Below, piece by piece: positions 37,101 to 43,100 of a DNA stretch of 64,000 nt. Position 1 is the first letter of the stretch, and every line of letters begins with the position of its first letter. Where the stretch lies: the NCBI GenBank assembly GCA_029204225.1, contig CM055109.1, forward strand, positions 42,689,862 to 42,753,861, in the 5' to 3' direction. The notes beneath the pieces were generated by a model, which was given only the letters and a program-made list of their open reading frames with translations, did not search any database and had not been told where the DNA came from. The translations under genes were made by a program, and so were the position numbers. The stretch is from Diphasiastrum complanatum. Taxonomy: Eukaryota; Streptophyta; Lycopodiopsida; Lycopodiales; Lycopodiaceae.

Positions 37101-40100
37101 CAACCATTCACGACCAAGTATTACATTTGCCAAGGCCAAGCTCATTACTTGAAAGTCTAAAGTATCTTGATAGTCTTGGATTTGTATGGGAACTTGTGGA
37201 ACGAAAGTATCATAAATATCTTTACGCTGACCATCAGCAAGTGTAACTACGTATTGATGATCGCTAACTTCAACTTCTTCACCAAAGAATGGTTTAGAAA
37301 GTTGTGGGTTGCCCCATCGTCCACCATTATCCGAACTTTCTGGCCATTAATACTTTCTAACAATCGAAAAATAGTATGAGGTCCGACTGCAGGTTGCCAA
37401 ATGTTAGCAATAACTGAACAAGTATGTGCCTCATTTATATGAGACACGTGAACAGACTTTACCTTGGGGGACTGTCCCAAAGGCAAAACTTGGACAATGT
37501 GAACTTGCTTCTCCGGTTTCTTAAAAGGACCATTTTGGTTCTTACTTTTCTATAGGATCCATGAGGCAGACTAGACATGACTATATCTTCAAGTTCGTCT
37601 ACAGGAGTATGACTCGTGTCTATAAAATTAAGCATGCGCAATAGAACAGAGACAACAATGTTTAAGTACGCCCAAAAAATCGATTTACTAGCACATGCAA
37701 GAAGTGTATAACAACATGCACTGACATGCAAAACAAAAGCAAGAGAGAAAGCTTCTCTGGTTTGGAAATGCTGGTGGTTGGGCCGTCGCAGCATGCAAAT
37801 TTGATCTGACAATTTTCGACTTTTTTCCAGGAAATCAGGAATTTTGATCAAACTTCAAATGATCACCAACAACATTTCTGGCCACCAATCTCTGAGGGAT
37901 TTGTTCCTCCTAGAGCACCCTACTGCATATTAGCTTGCCCAATTCCAACTTCTGGAAAATCTGCCAACGTTTAAATTTGTAGTGTCTTCAACTCCAAAAG
38001 GTCATTTCTGGCCAGAAAATCAAAAAACTGACTTGAAACGTGAATATCTGGAAAAGAATAATAGTTTCCAGAGTGAAATCTGTTGCACCCTCCAGCGAGT
38101 AGTCTGCAGGTCCTCTCCTCAAAATCTGATCCAAATCTGATCACTTTCGGATTGCCTACTGTCAAATTTCAAAAAACAGGTACTGGCGCCCTCTAACAAT
38201 CAGATTTTATTGAAATCTGATTTTTTTCCTGGTGATGGATGCTCTGTTTTGGACAGATAGTGCTGTACGCCTGGGCGCCCATCACGAGAATTCACTCCTG
38301 TCCGATTACCAACTGCTCTCTTGATAGCGCTAGGAGGAGCAATGGAGACAGAAGGTAGTGCTGGAGGAGTGTGGAGACAAAAGGTAGCGCTGGAGGAGGA
38401 GAGGAAAAACGCTGACCCACCAGTGACCAGGCCAGGATCCACGATGCTCTGATACCACTATTTAGGAACTATGGAGAGAGAACCAACCAAAGATGAAGAG
38501 TGAGTCTGGATCTCCACCCACTATCCTGTACCTAGCTCTACATTCACAGGCCACCATATAGGACCAGCGCCCAGCCTCCAAGAGGCCATGCACTCCTCTC
38601 ACATGCACAGTTGCCACTGTGCATGTGGATGCCCCTCATGCATACTAAGCATGTGGCACACAGGTCCTACCTAACTTTAGGGAACCACCCTTAGCAACTA
38701 AGGGTGCCCTCCACTTAGTGGCACTCCCTATGAATATAGACCAAGCCCACTAGATCCTAGTCCCTAAGAGTTATTATCCCGAACTACGGGGTTGAGTGTC
38801 ACCCCGCCGGGACCCCCTAGGGTCTAACGAGTCACTGCTATCCCTGTGTTTGCCAATGGCCATAACATTGTGGTTGTGGCATCCCATGGCCCTACACTAA
38901 TGAAGGTGTAGCCTAGTGAACAAGTATAGCTTCAGAAAAGTGTAGCTACAATATAGGCTTTAGAGAGGCGGCAATCAAACTACTTAGCAGTATAAGAATC
39001 AATTTTCTGAAATGTATATCAATGCCCCTCCTCAATGATAGACATGTGTTGTGCCAAGTTCAAAGTACACCAATAAGCACCCAAAATGATCTTATACCTC
39101 TCAATAGCAATAGTGAAGAGATAGGCTTGTGTAGTGAAGTTGTTAATATGACACCCATGAACAAGCAACCTCCACACATAGTGCATATGATGCATAATCT
39201 ATAACATGCATGCATTGCACACTACAACTATTGATTATAAAATAAGTAGGTACCATTTGCCAAGTAATAAACTCCTTGCACGATATATGTACTAGTAACC
39301 GAATGTTTCTAAAGCTAATTGTGCATAACAATCTGTAGCAGAAGATGTTGAAGGCTTTGAAAACTCTAGTAGCACCTCTAAGCATGCAAATAAAGCTTTG
39401 AATCATTCCCATCATCAACAATATAACCCCTACAATCCAAAAATAAGGTAAACCCATGCAAACAACAGAAGTAATGAAAACATTAGGCTAACCACCCATC
39501 CTTAAGATAAATCCATTCTCACCCCCCATGTTGTGAGAACTTTAGTGCACTATCAAATCCATTTTCTAAGTCCCTAGCCATAGCATCCCATAACATTATA
39601 ACCCATGTCTAAGCTAGAGATGCTAAACTATAAGAACTAGATGTTCCTTGGACTCCACACTAACAACATGACACCAATTCGAGGGATGACTCTTTAGTGC
39701 CACAACCCCCTAGCTCAATCCATAAGCAAGCTCCCATGTACAACTAGATAATCTACACCCCTAATGTCTAGATACTAGTTTTCCATTGATAACCAGCTCT
39801 GATTATAGTCATAACGCCCCAAGTAGTCAGTGAAGTTAGCTATATCCTTTTTCATGGTTAGGCCTCCTTATAGTTGATTTTAAGCCAGCTCAAGTCTCCT
39901 AAACTCATCCAAGTCACTCTTGACCTAACCTTAATGATTGATTAGCTAGAGTTTATTAGGGGCATAACATACTTTCCCCTAAAGATTTTCATCTCCTAAA
40001 TAATGGAAGTCTAGGAAATTCCACTTTCAACTATCAACTCTCTCCCAAGGGTCGTCATCCTCTAATCGACCTTTCCAACCAACCAACTACTCAGAGAATA

Positions 40101-43100
40101 AACTATTTCATAACTAATCAACAATCAATCTTGAATCCTGACTCGAGAGTTGGAACTCCCAAGTCCCACCTAATATCTCTTGTCATGATCCATACTACAT
40201 AGTAAATGCATTGATGGTAAAGACTCAATGGTCATGTCACATTGAAATTTTTGGAAGTATGCTATTAGGTTAATAATGCACATAGATCGTTAATAGACTA
40301 TAATCAATAATGCATTTTACCAATTCAAACTAAGTCTCAAGTCATACATGACACATGTAGTTTCAACTTCCATTATCCCTAAACGTTAATAGTATATTAA
40401 AAGTAGACCTCCGAATTCCTAAACCCCGACGAAATAAGGCTGATAGCTAAAGGCTAATGTGTAACATAGCCTCCTCCTAGTCATCACCTAGGACCCTCAT
40501 CATCATCACTCGGGCTCTCATCCCTCCCCAAGGGCTCCTAGGACTCCCCACTATCAACCTCGTCCTCTGAGGCCTCCGTCTCCTCTTCCTCCCCCTCTAG
40601 TTCCTCATCCTCAAATGCTAGAGAGCTCAAACCCACTTCCTTTGCCCTGCGTTGTGCAGTAGCTCGAATATTAGGCTGTACACACAATGGGCAAGGGTTA
40701 AAAGTTAGAACTTTCAACTTTCAAACTTTGTCAATTCAATAGTCAATACTAAGTTGCAATTAAGCTGCAAACAGCAAGGCCTCATCGTGAAGTAGTGCGT
40801 AGATATCCTCCTCTCATGACCTTGGTGGAAGAATTGGAACCTCGGTCACAAGCTTTACATATAAAATTTTAACACGATTTCGAATTAGAGTTCTAACTTG
40901 TGACCAAAGTTCAAGCTTCAAACTTTAAACACATTGCACAATAAGAAATTACAATTTACCTAGACGGGCTCCCACATCTCCCTTAGCTTCTTCAGAAGCC
41001 ACAAATTGGCATGCACATACACCAACCTAACCAACTATGAAAAATCACTGCCATAATCCTCGAAGTAGCACTTCTGGACACCCGCAGTCCAGTAGCTCAC
41101 ACCTGCGCACATTGAGTGTGCACTCAACACTATATGGCAAGATTTCAAGGAAGACCTGACAAAATTGTGATGGCAATCACTAATAGTAAAGGATTGCCAT
41201 ACCCAAAGACATTAAGATCATTCCTAAGTGTATACTACACTGCAGGATCAGTATAGACGGTTTCAAGGTAAGTGCACCATCCTTGTCGAAACTCTACATC
41301 ATGGAACTGCTCTTCATTTTTTCATAGAGGATGAAGAAGGCTAGCCATAGCATGCAGAGATTGGTGGAACCACTCCCATCTAGCTTGCCACTTCCACAAT
41401 AGTTTCACGCCTAAAGAAACCTAGAACTAAAAAACTAGATTGCAGAGTTTGGCGTAAATTTAAAACTTATAAGAAATCGGGGTTTGAGACTCAAGTTCAA
41501 ACTTAAAACTAGAGAAGGCAGGTATAGTGTGCAAGTTTAAATCCCTCTTCAATAGTTGCAGGGCAAGAGTGGAGTTGTGCCCCCAACCTGTCTATAAACT
41601 AAAGAAGGCCCAATGTGTAGCCCTCTCTCTATCTCTCTCTATCAATTAGTCACGGGACACTGTAGAAAGGCTACGACCTTATCACACAAGCTCGTGCCTC
41701 ATCCCAAAAGGAAGATGAGAGCACGGTCATGTAAAAACGACTGGACTTGGCCTCTCATGAATGGCCCCACTCTTGCCAATGGCTTGAGACTACCAACTGT
41801 CTCGGGTTGCCATGCACCTACAAGAAGCGCTCCAAAACAAAAAAGATAAAGGCGAGCTTGAGATGAATTAAGACTAATTTTGTATAAGGTAGCAAGCTTC
41901 AATGAATAAATCATCAGAACATGAATCATGAACGTAAACATTTTGTTTCTTGGTGACACACCTCACCATGAAACGTCTCGTCTCCACCACCTCCTTCACC
42001 CATGGAAATTGTGCTATATCCTCAAACAAGAGGTCTAAAGCAATCAGCAACACATGGGGTCCAAAGAACTCAAGAGTACTTCTCATTTACAAGTTTTCCC
42101 ATGGCAGCACACTTTGCCATGTTGTTTATAATAACTTGTAACATTGCAGCATAACTATTAACAATCCTCCATCCAAGTGGCGACATAACAAGTTCAAGAA
42201 CCAAGACTCAACAATAAACAAGTAAATTGCAAATATGTATTAACTCTTTAGTTTAGGAGTGTTAAGCAATGAGCATGATGTGACTACCTGCACAACATTA
42301 TCATTGCCAAGTGTACAACCTGCAATATATCCACACAATCGAAGCATGTGTGCCTTTATCCTAGTAGGGCCACTTAAGTAGTCTTTCCGGCAATACTTGC
42401 ACGTCCACCTCTTTGTGCCCGAGGTGCCATAACCCAAAGCCACAGTGACATGATCCCACAAGTTATCCCTCTCCCTGGACATGGTCTTAAGTTTTAACTA
42501 TCTCTAAACCCTAAATTTAACACTAATCTCCCATGTCAGAAGAGCGACATCTCTACTCATTTCATGTACTCTTCCTGATTAAGAGTCTACAGACTGAAAT
42601 TTGCACAAGTTTTGAAATAAATAAATTGTCTTTCCTAGAGCACTAAATCCAAGCTTGTACCCTGTAGGATGTCAATCATGTCTTGGAAAAAAGTAGCAGT
42701 CGGTATGTATTCTCGTGGCACGAGAGGTGGGAATCCACTTATGCTTGTCTATCTATTCATGTGCATATTATGTGCCTGTGGTGCTCTTGTTCCCTGCGAA
42801 GAAACTTTTCACATATTTATGACTAATCTACTGGGTTGCTACAAACACCAGTTTGCTGTCCCCACCTCTCATCCCAGAAAATGAGTTGATGAGAAACTTG
42901 TAACCTAGGATGACTTGAATAAGCAAACCCTTACAAATATGCATTCCATTTATTTACCATCACTCAGACAAACTGGTGGCTCGGTTGTCTCCTGAAATCC
43001 TGAGCATATAGCTTTCAGTACCGTTCCTTTATCCAGCTTCCCTGCAGATAAGTGACATAAAATAGAACTTTAAGATCATAGGACTGGATGCTGCGTCACT

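Larger units (their letters stand above)
29990..38867 (-). mobile_element. old gypsy element interrupted by a copia insertion
   Basis: Minus-strand Ty3/gypsy remains: 5' LTR 38458-38867 (begins TGTTATGGCCATTGG), primer site 38451-38457 onward (TGGTATCAGAGC), protease 36966-37486, RT 30856-31539, and decayed RNase H and integrase down to about 30.0 kb. The copia element sits exactly between protease and RT: bases on both sides of its CTGCA target duplication join to continuous gypsy coding. Gag is largely missing, and no 3' LTR was found. Confidence 0.75.
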
